Source: Siphonodentalium dalli (taxonomy: Eukaryota; Mollusca; Scaphopoda; Gadilida; Siphonodentaliidae). From it: a stretch of DNA of 64,000 nt. The stretch's first letter is position 1. Each line of letters begins with the position of its first letter. The translations under genes were made by a program, and so were the position numbers. The stretch is from the NCBI GenBank assembly GCA_032622095.1, contig CP136068.1, positions 156,761,151 through 156,825,150 of the forward strand. Reading direction: 5' to 3'. This document shows, piece after piece, positions 54,961-64,000 of the stretch. The notes beneath the pieces are model-generated. The model saw nothing but the letters and a program-made list of their open reading frames with translations. It did not search any database and was not told the origin of the DNA.

Positions 54961-55735
54961 TAACCTTAAAAATTATTACATGACCAACCAGTCCACAACC
55001 AAACACAAACACGACCCGCACCTGTGCGTACAGGAAGACATAACTATCAGCAATAACACTCGGTACTCAAACCTACAGAGAAATACCACCAATACAGTCT
55101 GGCCTCAGCTGCTTCCTCATCTGCGCATCTCAACACGACCAGGTCAATGGGTTCCGAGACTCACAGGAGTGTAAGGCGGGCATTGCACCATCGAGAGTTG
55201 GGGAGCCCCGACCGACCTTAAGTCAACCGGCCGGCATTGCACACCCTTCCTAGAGTTAAGCCCGTAGTACTAGTATAAGCCCTGAATACAACAGGCTAAG
55301 GCAACTGGAGTCAATGGAAGCACTAACATAGGACAGTATGAATCAACTTTTCACAACACTCAACAATTTATGTATATTCTGCTCACAAACTCAGACAGAT
55401 TAAACAAGGAAAGTCTTCTCCGCCGGTTCTGGTTCGGAATGGGGGTGGGGGGCTTTGCTTCTTGCTTTGGTGGCATCTACCTCATGCACGGTAGGCAAAC
55501 ACCTACTGTGCATGATCATATATCAATCTCACAACTTTACAAACGCTCTTCAGCGCAATTAAGGCAATCAACAGTGGGTTGTAGGAGAGGGCCAACGGCC
55601 CTTTCAAATCTTCACGGGTGTGGGGTGGCAGGGACATGCAGTGGTGGTGGTGGGGGGGGGGGGGGGGGGTTGGGGGGCAAGGATTCAAAAAAAGGATTTA
55701 AATTAATTTTTGTTTGTTTGAAGAGTTATGTCCCT
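54961..55735. other. No gene seen; G-run at 55646-55670
   Basis: The first part may still be J4 3' UTR. A G-rich tract with GGT repeats and a run of G lies at 55637-55671. ORFs across it are low-complexity. Confidence 0.5.
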
Positions 55736-56215
55736 GGGCCATGGCTCTGGACCTATTTGACCCAGTGACCCCATTTGAACAAATCTGAACCCCAGTCACC
55801 CAAGGACTCTCCATACCAAATATAAGCTAGATCGGTCAAACGGTTCAAAATAAGAAGTCATTCTAAGAATTACTATGGAGGAATAGAGTTATGGCCCTGG
55901 TTTCTCAACTAATCAACCTGGTGACCTCATTTGAACAAATCTGAATGGGAGTCACCTGGGGAACATCCACACCAAATATGAACCAATTGGGCCTTATAGT
56001 TCTGTAAAAGAAGTCGTTCTAAGAATTACTATGAAGGAATAGAGTTGTGGCCCTGCTTTCTGAACTAATTGACCTGATGACGTCATTTGAACAAATCTGA
56101 ATGTGAATCACCTAGGGAACATCCACACCAAATATGAACCTGTTCAGTCTTACGGTTTTTGAGAAGATGATTCTTGATGGAAGGACAGATGGACGGACGG
56201 ACGGACGGACGAGGA
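55736..56215. repeat. ~155-bp tandem repeat, three copies, with GGAC tail
   Basis: 'catttgaacaaatctgaa' recurs at 55772, 55929 and 56083, with 'agagttatggccctg' and 'ccaaatatgaacc' in each unit. The array ends with a run of 'ggac' units at 56189-56211. The layout is of a kind common in mollusc genomes. Confidence 0.8.
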
Positions 56216-56225
56216 GTGATGACTA

Positions 56226-57555
56226 TACTGTTATGCCCTAAGTAAATGGCCCATCTAACTGAAGTGGCACCCCAGTTTAACTGCGTTCCGTTTTAACCTA
56301 ACCGCGGTTATAAGATGCGTTTAAAACGCAAGAGAACCGAATAAATTGTGCGGTTAAAACTGATATGTCGCGGTTAAACCGGTATATGTCGCTCTTAATG
56401 GAACAGATACCATATGGCGCATCATGTTTTAGTTGCCATGCTCGTTAAGACAAGTTAGCACAAATAACATGGCAGTGTCCCTTTCAATATCAATATTTTT
56501 TGTTGTGGATCTTCTATTTATTTTGGATAAATAGAACAGACATTCATATACCAATATTTTATGTTTTGGGTAAACGGAAGATTGTGATGTATGGTGTGAA
56601 AAAATAAGTGTTTTTGTGTGTTTTATTTATATTTGGATTTCTTTTTATTATGTTGTATACTTTATAGTAGCCTTTTGGTGAAAATAACAGTTGGGCTAAC
56701 CCCGACGGGTAATCGGAATTCTTACAGCCCATTTTCAATGTAAGGAAACGCGTTTAAAATGGAACCGTAACGGAAAAAACACATTCAAACGGATCAAATG
56801 ACCACTGAATTTCAAACGGATTCGAGTGGATAATTACATGTATATAAAAATATAAAGTGGGGGTTAGAGTCCCACACATGCATCATAAATGTAAAGTGAG
56901 GGAAAGAAAAATGCGTTTAAACGGAACAACCGCAGTCTTCAAATGTCGGGCATTATTCGGATATCGGAAACCGATATTTAAGTTTTCCGATATTGCATTC
57001 ATTGCTATATAATCATAATTAACTACAAACGTGACACGCCAGCTAGATTCGCGAATTGCGTATGTACTATTACTAGTATTAAATTCAGCACTCTACTTTG
57101 CTTCAAACATAAGCATGTATTTTTTCTCAAGCCGAACAAAGGACGTATACTAGAACATATACGTCAAAATTATACAGTTTTCAACAAGTCGGGATTAAAA
57201 CATAAAATATATCGTGTTGAGTACCGATGGTGATAACAAAAACATACAATCAACTCCTGGTCGATTATGAAGTTACCACTTTGCCGTGATCGCTAAAACA
57301 CAAAACGATAACATACACTGGTAGATGCATGGGTAGTACCCCTCTCTTTCCCATTAACTATTCAAATACTGGAAGGTTAACGTTTACGTGCAGTGTAACC
57401 GCAGTTAAGGGTTATTAACTGCGGTAACCTAACCGCATGTAACTGCGATGCCACCGCAGTTACGGCTAATAACTGCGGTGCGGTTACGGTTTAACCGCAA
57501 TTGTAAACTGATTATAACTGCAGTTAATGGGTCATTTACTTAGGGCATAACAGTA
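56226..57555. mobile_element. 1.33-kb TIR DNA element with GCGGTTA/TAACCGC subterminal repeats
   Basis: The left end CTGTTATGCCCTAAGTAAAT (56228) is mirrored at the right end (57553), with TA on both outer sides, so a TA target duplication is likely. Inside each end are clustered short motifs: 'aaccgcggttataag', 'gcggttaaaac' and 'gcggttaaaccgg' near 56300-56390, and eight or more 'accgcagtta'/'taactgcggt' repeats at 57395-57535. The ~950-bp middle has no transposase ORF. The element is probably non-autonomous. TA duplication suggests, but does not prove, a Tc1/mariner-type enzyme. Confidence 0.72.
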
Positions 57556-58051
57556 GCTCCACCGGAGACTTCGTCTCAGATGAGCTAAAAAACAAAGCAT
57601 TGTCAATATGCGTTTCCGTACTTTTTTTTATATATGCAGGTAGGTGTTTTAAAAGTCAGATCACTTAAATGTAGCCAATGAAAATGCATCTTACATCACA
57701 GGTATGTCGCCAATGATTTCAAGATATATGGCCATGTGCACAATTTGCTCCTGAATATTTTCGAAAATCGTCAACGTTTTGCAAGAGGCACAATGTATGA
57801 GTACAGAAAAACTGACAAACTTAATAGTTTTAACCATGTAGATGCGCAACGTGTCAGTTAAAGCATCGGCTGCAGATGCAAAAATATTCTATAGGTTACA
57901 TATATAATGCTCGGGAAGTCATTTTTGTTGATCTTGTTGTTTTGGTCAAAGTAATCCAACAATTATAGCTATATATTATAGCTGTATCTGGAAATTGCCC
58001 GACCTGGTCATGCCCAGTTATCACTTCCTGTTGTCAGGTAGCCATTTCCTG
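57556..58051. other. No gene seen
   Basis: AT-rich spacer with a small inverted repeat next to the TIR element (57557-57590, AGCTC...GAGCT and GGAGAC...GTCTC). Confidence 0.5.
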
Positions 58052-58431
58052 ATAACCCTTTACCCAACAGAAGGGCCCTGTGCCAATGCATTCTCTTATA
58101 TATGCGAGTCGACCATAGGTCGCCTCGCATATATAAGAGAATGCATTGGCTTAACACATTAAAAATTATAAAATTGTTAAAGAATGTAAGAAAAAATGGT
58201 AAAAAAAGATTTTTTTTAGGCCAATGCATTCTCTTATATATGCGAGGCGACCCATGGTCGACTCGCATATATAAGAGAATGCATTGGCACAGGGCATAAC
58301 TGTAACTATCACAATGTGGTCAAGGAGCCGGTTACAATGATATCCATATTTGTATGGTTCTATTGAGACAGACCGAAGATATTTTAGGCTGTTGAAGCTT
58401 TATGTGGCCGGTTTGTTGGGTAAAGGGTTAA
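58052..58431. mobile_element. Palindromic MITE, copy 4
   Basis: The right flank is TTAA (58428-58431) and the left flank is ATAA (58052-58055), a decayed duplication. The 372-bp element is in opposite orientation to copies 2 and 3. Hairpins lie at 58080-58150 and about 58221-58289. Confidence 0.88.
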
Positions 58432-58562
58432 GAGTACACTGTAAAATGACTAGATACCAGAAGTAGGAAGAAGTATATGGATGACATTGGCCGATTCATA
58501 CCTGTATCTACTGGTCGGTCAATATTAATAAAAAATTTATTTTAGGTGAGTGGTAACCTAGT
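58432..58562. other. Short spacer
   Basis: Nothing recognised before the 5'-truncated MITE. Confidence 0.4.
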
Positions 58563-58593
58563 TAACCTACTTACAAGAAACTGATGGTCTGGT

Positions 58594-59022
58594 GCCAATG
58601 CATTCTCTTATATATGCGAGTCGACCATAGGTCGCCTCGCATATATAAGAGAATGCATTGGCTTAACACATATTTAAAATGATAAAATTGTCAAAGAATG
58701 TAGAAATTTTTTTTAAAAATTGTTAAAAAAAAATGTAAGAATTTTTTTTTTTTTTTATAAAATTGTTAAATTTAAGAAAAAATATTAAAGTGTTAAAGAT
58801 TTTATTTATTTTTAGGCCAATGCATTCTCTTATATAGGTCGACTCGCATATATAAGAGAATGCATTGGCACAGGGCATAACTGTAACCATCACAATTTAG
58901 TCAATGAACCGGTTCCAATGATATCCATATTTGTATGGTGTTATTGAGACAGACAGAAGATATTTTAAGCTGTTGAAGCTTTATTTGGGCGTTTTTGGCT
59001 GTTTTGTTTGGTAAAAGGTTAA
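58594..59022. mobile_element. Palindromic MITE, copy 5, one end deleted
   Basis: Hairpin 1 lies at 58594-58662; hairpin 2 (58816-58869) has lost about 15 bp of its centre. The right end is kept (GGTAAAAGG-TTAA, 59019-59022), but the left ~100 bp, including the TIR, are missing. The sequence 'ttaacctacttacaaga' plus 'aactgatggtctg' flanks both sides (58562-58592 and 59019-59050), a ~31-bp direct repeat in place of the usual 4-bp duplication. Confidence 0.85.
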
Positions 59023-59050
59023 CCTACTTACAAGGAACTGATGGTCTGGT

Positions 59051-60070
59051 AACAAGTCTGGTAGGGTTTTGATTCTATTGTCAACAGAGTTCACAGCATT
59101 ACACTGGCCACTGCTTAACCCATACTTTCTAGCATCCACACAGCCAATGTTTAAGCATTAAGTATATATCATTTGTCAATAACTGGTTCAAAGTAATGTT
59201 TTCAAAGAACACTCAAGAAATTATATTTTTTTGTAGTACATCATCGCAATGTTCAGTACATATTCCCATATTTGACTCTTAGATATGGACTTTGTTTTTC
59301 TTGGACCATTGCCTGTAAATTTTATTTTTTTAAATATCAATCAAGTTCACATTTTTCATTTCTAACATAATCCACCATGAAGTATACTCTTAAAATGTTT
59401 CATTAATGTGTATGGTTTCTACGATTACTAATATATATGAAAAGAATCCTTTATTTTGAAAAATTGGGTCCACAAAGCCCTCAAGAAACGCCGTGACAAA
59501 TTTAATATGGTTAATATACAAGTCAAGTACATCTTTAATTCCACTATTAAAGTGGTATATGACCATTACCGATTTGTGAATTTGATAAAAGAGGGATAAT
59601 CCATTAAATCATATTTCACACAAATTATAAAAAATCCGCACTAATTCTGTATCACACATGTTTGTCCAGGAGAATGATTAGTCATGACAACACACGATAC
59701 GCAACTAAATTAGCATTAAATTAGTTAAAATGTTATGAAGGAGCGATTGAGTTATCCTGTTATTGTCATTCATAAAGGCATATATTAATAATATTATTGA
59801 ATAACAAAGCTGGCGCAAAAGATCGCACAACAAATTTCATCGGAAAACTGTTCATTCGCAGCGATATTGTTCAGAGTGAAATTTGGCTGTACACTGGTAT
59901 GCACCGTCTTCTATTACCGGTAGAAATAAAGGAAACATGAATATAATAGTGGAATTCAGGATGTGCCTGCATGGCCCCCCGATATGAAATATCCAGAAAT
60001 ATTTATTTTAGCAATTTGCACCAACCCAGGTTTCACAGCACTGGTAAATGCAAAAAATAACTCATGCCAC
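59051..60070. other. No gene seen
   Basis: One kilobase of AT-rich sequence with no coding, repeat or splice pattern that I can support. Confidence 0.5.
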
Positions 60071-60560
60071 AGGCAAATAAGTAAACAGGTCTGGCTCATA
60101 TGCAGATCTGACTATAATGTGCAAATCAAGCTATAGGTTTTGGTATGAAATTTTTTATTTCTACCGAATACCATTTCTTTTGAAATTTAATTGGTCATTT
60201 CTCAATCTTTTTGGCAACAATTAATGCTTGGAACAATCAATTTCCAAAATAAAGTGATTTTATGAAGTTTGAAGATTTCAAAACTGCCCCAAACTGGCCA
60301 AAGTGTACGGGCAAAGTAATCATCAAAAGTTCATTTTCAGTTAAAATAATTATTCCTGCTGGAAAATATTGATTATTCTCATATCATATTGAAATCAGAC
60401 ATTAGGTGACAGAAATAACTATGATCTTCGTACCAATAAACTTTGATGATAAACTGGTATAGCCCGATTTGCATTTTATGTGAAAATATAGTGACTATAT
60501 AGTCAGATCTGCACATGAGCCAGACCTGGTAAATACCTCCACAAGCAAATAAGTAAATAC
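60071..60560. mobile_element. Inverted-repeat element with ~60-bp arms
   Basis: 'aggtctggctcatatgcaga' (60090) and the reverse complement of 60500-60535 match, and similarity extends through 'tctgactata' and 'tgcaaatc'. The direct repeat 'gcaaataagtaaa' lies outside both arms (60074 and 60544). It is likely a MITE of unknown superfamily. Confidence 0.6.
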
Positions 60561-61216
60561 CTTTAAACTGTTGAAATAAGAGGGTTAGCGAAGGAAGTAG
60601 CTGTAACAATGTAGCGATCGTGTATCTGGATGCGACATGTGCGACAAACAAACTGCACTCTCATCAACGCAAAACTCGAAGTGTAATATAATTCTGGCGC
60701 GCTTTAACTGTAACATTTACCAGGATGCAGCCATAAATAAGCTGTATTTAATAGTTTTTCAACTTGAAAACTAAAAAATTATTATCACAAAACACAAGCT
60801 GTGACAAAATCTGTGAAATCAACATCCTCAAGTGAATAAAAAATAAGTGTGTCCTTCCTCCAAACTAACTGCATGGTAAGTGTCAATAGTGAATTCCAGC
60901 CAAAACCAATGAGAAGCCAGTCACTTGTCTCCAGCCAATGAGAAGACAGCATAGGTGAGTTGTTATTGAGGGAAATTGTGTACTGAAAATGAAATCATGC
61001 AACTACGACCTTGACTTGAGTTGAGTTGGAAATCTGAAGTGAGTGCATGCATGGCTGTGTGTGTGTGTGATAATGATAAAATCATTGACCTAGAAAATGA
61101 TTGTAGTAAACAAACTGACCAGTGACACCTGGTGACATAGATGGTCAGATTGTTAAGTGGCATGCTACTTCTGAGTGTGCAATGATAATTTGTTTTCAGA
61201 TAGATACATGCAGTGT
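60561..61216. other. No gene seen
   Basis: It includes the direct repeat 'agccaatgagaag' (60927 is a variant; 60934-60946) and a short GT run at 61057. No coding signal. Confidence 0.5.
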
Positions 61217-61431
61217 TACAATAATGCCATAAATATTCAACTCCTTAACCACAGCATAATTATGGGTAATTGTTCAGGATTTAGTCGGAAATATGGCTTG
61301 TTGCCATTCATCGGAAAGCTCTCGATGAGCTTTCCAATAAATGGCAACAAGCCATATTTCCGAGTAAATCCTTAAAAATCGCCCATAATTATGATGTGGT
61401 TAAGGAGTCAATTATTTAGGGCATTACTGTA
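61217..61431. mobile_element. Near-perfect 211-bp palindrome MITE
   Basis: Left arm 61219-61323, right arm 61325-61429. The centre is at 'gctctcgatgagc'. Arms pair over ~105 bp with a few mismatches. The outer bases are TA on both sides, and the end TACAGTAATGCCCTAAATAA resembles TACTGTTATGCCCTAAGTAA of the 1.33-kb element, so the two may share a transposase. Confidence 0.85.
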
Positions 61432-62391
61432 TTAGGTTGGGAAACATATTAAACTAGAATGCACTCTCTGGAGCTGCCTATACTTGCGCCCATCACACAT
61501 TTGGCATGTTTTGTGGCGTCTTACCAACAACAGTTTGAACCACGGGTGCTGGCCCCTCGTTTGAGAGATCGATCACAATACTCTAGATATCAAATCTCAG
61601 TTCACCCATCGCAGAAATAGTTGTGTGTGCGGACAGTGATACGTACGAGTTGTTCGACATATTTATAGAAAGGGTGTGAAAATGATTTGTTGCCGATGAT
61701 GCTATATTATATACCTATTGGGTTAAATTACTAGTTTGACGAGAATCACATAATTACAAATACCGACACAAGGAGAGTTATCGTTCCTGAATGATGTAGT
61801 CAACATTCATTTCGCTCTCCACATATACCTTCAAAATACATTTATTACGGAAACTGTCATACTCCAAAATGTGATGATCGTGATAATAATGTTGCAGTGA
61901 TCAGCAGTGTGATTGCCAGGACCCGGCGTGTCCGCCTTGGACTCAATTGTGGATGTTTATATGCTGTTTCGTGACGCCATTGAGACTTTGACTGCTCCCA
62001 TATCAATATGACCAACTTTGCTCGCCGTTTGTGACATTAAATGTCGTTTTCTGCTATTGGAATTCACTTTAGTTGAATGTATGGACTATTCAGTGATTCG
62101 TCTCGGATATATCATTCATGGATACAGGTGGAATATATGAAGCAACACACTAATTTGACTGTGCATCATGTGATTGTATGTTGACCCTGCCCGTTGTTTA
62201 TGTGGCCCAATTTGATCCGCCATTATAACCTGTAATCTATGTCGTCTACCAGAGGTGTGAACAGAACTCACGTTTCACTGCTTCAAAGGTGTGATCAACA
62301 ATCGTTAACGATGAATACGTCCAATTAACTGTGATTCGACTCGACTGCAGTCCCAGCTGCGTCAAGCAGGTCGACAGAACCGCTATCCACG
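61432..62391 (+). other. Upstream region of the large 3' ORF
   Basis: No coding signal. The last in-frame stops before the ORF are at 62326-62334. It may hold the promoter and 5' UTR of the gene or element starting at 62392, but no TATA box or initiator is convincing. Confidence 0.4.
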
Positions 62392-64000
62392 ATGAGTGAA
62401 CAGGATATCGCAGTAATTGACGGGAAGACATTCACTGTGATGAGCTCGGCGACTCTGATTAGCTCCAAACACGAACTTGATTCAAATATTCAGCAAATGT
62501 TTGCCACCAACCAGACACCGGACAATATTACAAAAACTATGAATTATACGTCCCAACAACAATATACTGCAATTTCAGAAAACTCTTGTGTTCATTTTTC
62601 TATTGACGAATGCGCACAATTACGACAGCTGTTGAATACACCAAAAGATATATTTGTCTCTGAAATTGTGCGCAATATCCCGGAACCGAAAGATCTAGAG
62701 TGTCTCAGACAAAATGTGTTTGAACAAGCAAAGTCTACTGGTAGTGACCTTTGTGATTATAGACTAAAGGGTCGTGTGCAGCGGGACCCTGCTAATCCAG
62801 TTACATCAAAACTAGCTAGAGATATTTATGAACTCATACAGTTTATACGGGGTGGTTCATTCGATGAGATACGAGAATCAATAACGAAGGCATCAACGCG
62901 GCTAAAATCTATGTCTGCAAATTCGCAGCAAAACGTGGAAAGTGATTCCGCTGCCGCAACAAAATGTGCGTGTAACTCCTTGTGTCTTCAGAACAAACTA
63001 TCAGAAGTTCTGGCTGACGTGACCCTTCTGAAGGCAAACAACCAGAAACTATTTGCCGATGTTACAGTGTCTCTGACCTCGCTAACCAAAAGTGTTGAAA
63101 GCTTGTCAAAAAAGCAACATACGATTGAGTTAGACGTTATCCGTGTAAGCGACGAACGTTGCACTGGAATTTCGAACTTGAAATCAAAATGCAAACTTCT
63201 TGTTGATGATCTGAACTGCACAAAGGACAATTTAGAGACATTTCAGAAAGAAATGAATTCCAAACTAACCAAAATGACGAAATCAAACAATAAAGTGAAA
63301 ACTCTCGATGTAAAAATGACTCAGATGGCAAAAAAGTGCAAAGAGACGTCCAAAGCGTCGACCGCCTATACGGACAAAGTCGGAAAAAACCTTGCCGGTG
63401 CCTTTGAGATGTATGCAGAGTGTACGGCAAGTAAATACAGTGATATGTGTGCATTTATCCAGGATCAGTTGCATTTAGATGATCCCTCAATGACTGCTAT
63501 TGAATCCCCAAGCATTCGTGCAACGCAAAAACGTGCACAATCTACACCAACAGATGGAAAGCGCCAATCAGTAAATGATTCAGTTGTGTTTGTGTCTAAC
63601 TGCTCAAAATCGAGCAGAACATTATCTGCAAGCGCCAATAAGGAAGTGTCTCCTATCAGCCCAGTGAACATGTCGCAGCAAGCTGAGCCAGCAAATAATA
63701 TGTATAACTCTTATCGGGCTGGTGTCTCTTCGACAGGACTCTTACCCAAGCGTATCGAAGTCACGCCCAATCAACCAGCAACATCGGCTGCGAATTTAGT
63801 TAATTTATCAAGTTATACCAATGAAAAGTTGGTCTCGTCTAACGAGGACCTATATAGTGTGTCAGATAGTCAAAATGTCACAAGTTTCCAGCCGCGCATA
63901 TCGACAATCGACGAAACTTATCCTACCGTAACAGAGATTCAACCAGCAAATCTCTCTCCCACAGTTACATCAAGCGTTATTGTAACTGACCATGTGTCAC
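62392..64000 (+). CDS. Intact 536-codon ORF, open at the window edge; coiled-coil protein of unknown family
   Basis: ATG at 62392 has A at -3 and is the first Met after in-frame stops at 62326 and 62332. The frame is open without interruption to the last base. Residues 1-60 are Ser/Thr-rich (AVIDGKTFTVMSSATLISSK). Residues 65-170 look globular (CAQLRQLLNTPKDIFVSEIV, SKLARDIYELIQFIRGG). A Cys cluster CACNSLC lies near residue 192. Residues 195-335 are heptad-like with many Leu/Lys (LSEVLADVTLLKANNQKLFA, NLETFQKEMNSKLTKMTKSN), a likely coiled coil. Beyond about 365 the protein is Ser/Thr/Pro-rich and disordered. The plan (globular, coiled coil, disordered) fits an ORF1 of a LINE or a scaffold-type host protein. 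No zinc knuckle or enzyme motif is visible in the part seen. Its intactness contrasts with everything else here. Confidence 0.7.
   Translation, partial: MSEQDIAVIDGKTFTVMSSATLISSKHELDSNIQQMFATNQTPDNITKTMNYTSQQQYTAISENSCVHFSIDECAQLRQLLNTPKDIFVSEIVRNIPEPKDLECLRQNVFEQAKSTGSDLCDYRLKGRVQRDPANPVTSKLARDIYELIQFIRGGSFDEIRESITKASTRLKSMSANSQQNVESDSAAATKCACNSLCLQNKLSEVLADVTLLKANNQKLFADVTVSLTSLTKSVESLSKKQHTIELDVIRVSDERCTGISNLKSKCKLLVDDLNCTKDNLETFQKEMNSKLTKMTKSNNKVKTLDVKMTQMAKKCKETSKASTAYTDKVGKNLAGAFEMYAECTASKYSDMCAFIQDQLHLDDPSMTAIESPSIRATQKRAQSTPTDGKRQSVNDSVVFVSNCSKSSRTLSASANKEVSPISPVNMSQQAEPANNMYNSYRAGVSSTGLLPKRIEVTPNQPATSAANLVNLSSYTNEKLVSSNEDLYSVSDSQNVTSFQPRISTIDETYPTVTEIQPANLSPTVTSSVIVTDHVS

Overview
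The window looks like intergenic or intronic DNA from an AT-rich invertebrate genome, most likely a mollusc and probably a bivalve. That placement is an inference. It rests on the dominance of decayed non-LTR retrotransposons, a CR1/L2-like element with a 2A-type ribosome-skipping motif, short repeats ending in GGACGGACGG runs next to 'gagttatggccctg' text, and several families of palindromic MITEs. No rRNA, tRNA, CRISPR array or bacterial-type operon is visible. Nearly every coding region is broken, and most long ORFs are retroelement debris.

Layout. 1-1560: retroelement 3' UTR and flank, repeated at 29.77-31.36 kb. 2.57-2.80 kb: a good candidate 3'-terminal host exon with poly(A) signals. 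4.0-6.4 kb: a broken gene of unknown family split by a TTAA-flanked palindromic MITE. 6.4-8.2 kb: a 3'-truncated Tx1/L1-like LINE. 8.4-10.5 kb: three unrelated minisatellites and a piggyBac-like non-autonomous element. 10.8-11.6 kb: a chimera of two LINE families. 12.4-24.9 kb: a tandem array of about 1.65-kb units, each carrying a broken SGNH-hydrolase-like ORF; where the 3' end is present, a perfect histone-mRNA-type 3' stem-loop follows. One unit is split by a complete 5.83-kb Tx1/L1-like LINE at 16070-21897. 24.9-38 kb: Jockey-like LINEs (called J1, J2, J3 here), chimeric fragments, and on the minus strand a LINE with a 2A motif at 35.7 kb. 38-41 kb: short repeats. 41.5-49.5 kb: the part least dominated by recognisable repeats, with a fold-back DNA element, a 37-bp minisatellite and several isolated exon-like ORFs bounded by splice signals. 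49.9-55 kb: a pile-up of ORF1-endonuclease modules from a fourth Jockey-like lineage (J4). 55.7-61.5 kb: tandem repeats, a 1.33-kb TIR element with subterminal repeats, further MITEs and a near-perfect palindrome. 62392-64000: a 536-codon ORF still open at the window edge, the longest intact reading frame here.

How the parts relate. LINE machinery explains most of the coding matter: ORF1 proteins bind RNA, and ORF2 proteins nick the target and reverse-transcribe. Nested insertions give a relative order: MITEs sit inside a Jockey-like RT and inside the unknown gene, and a Tx1-like LINE sits inside an SGNH unit. The most unusual structure is the SGNH array. Its ORF stop codon is followed 33 nt later by GGCCCTTTTCAGGGCC, the layout of replication-dependent histone mRNAs, which suggests a repeat family whose transcripts ended without poly(A).
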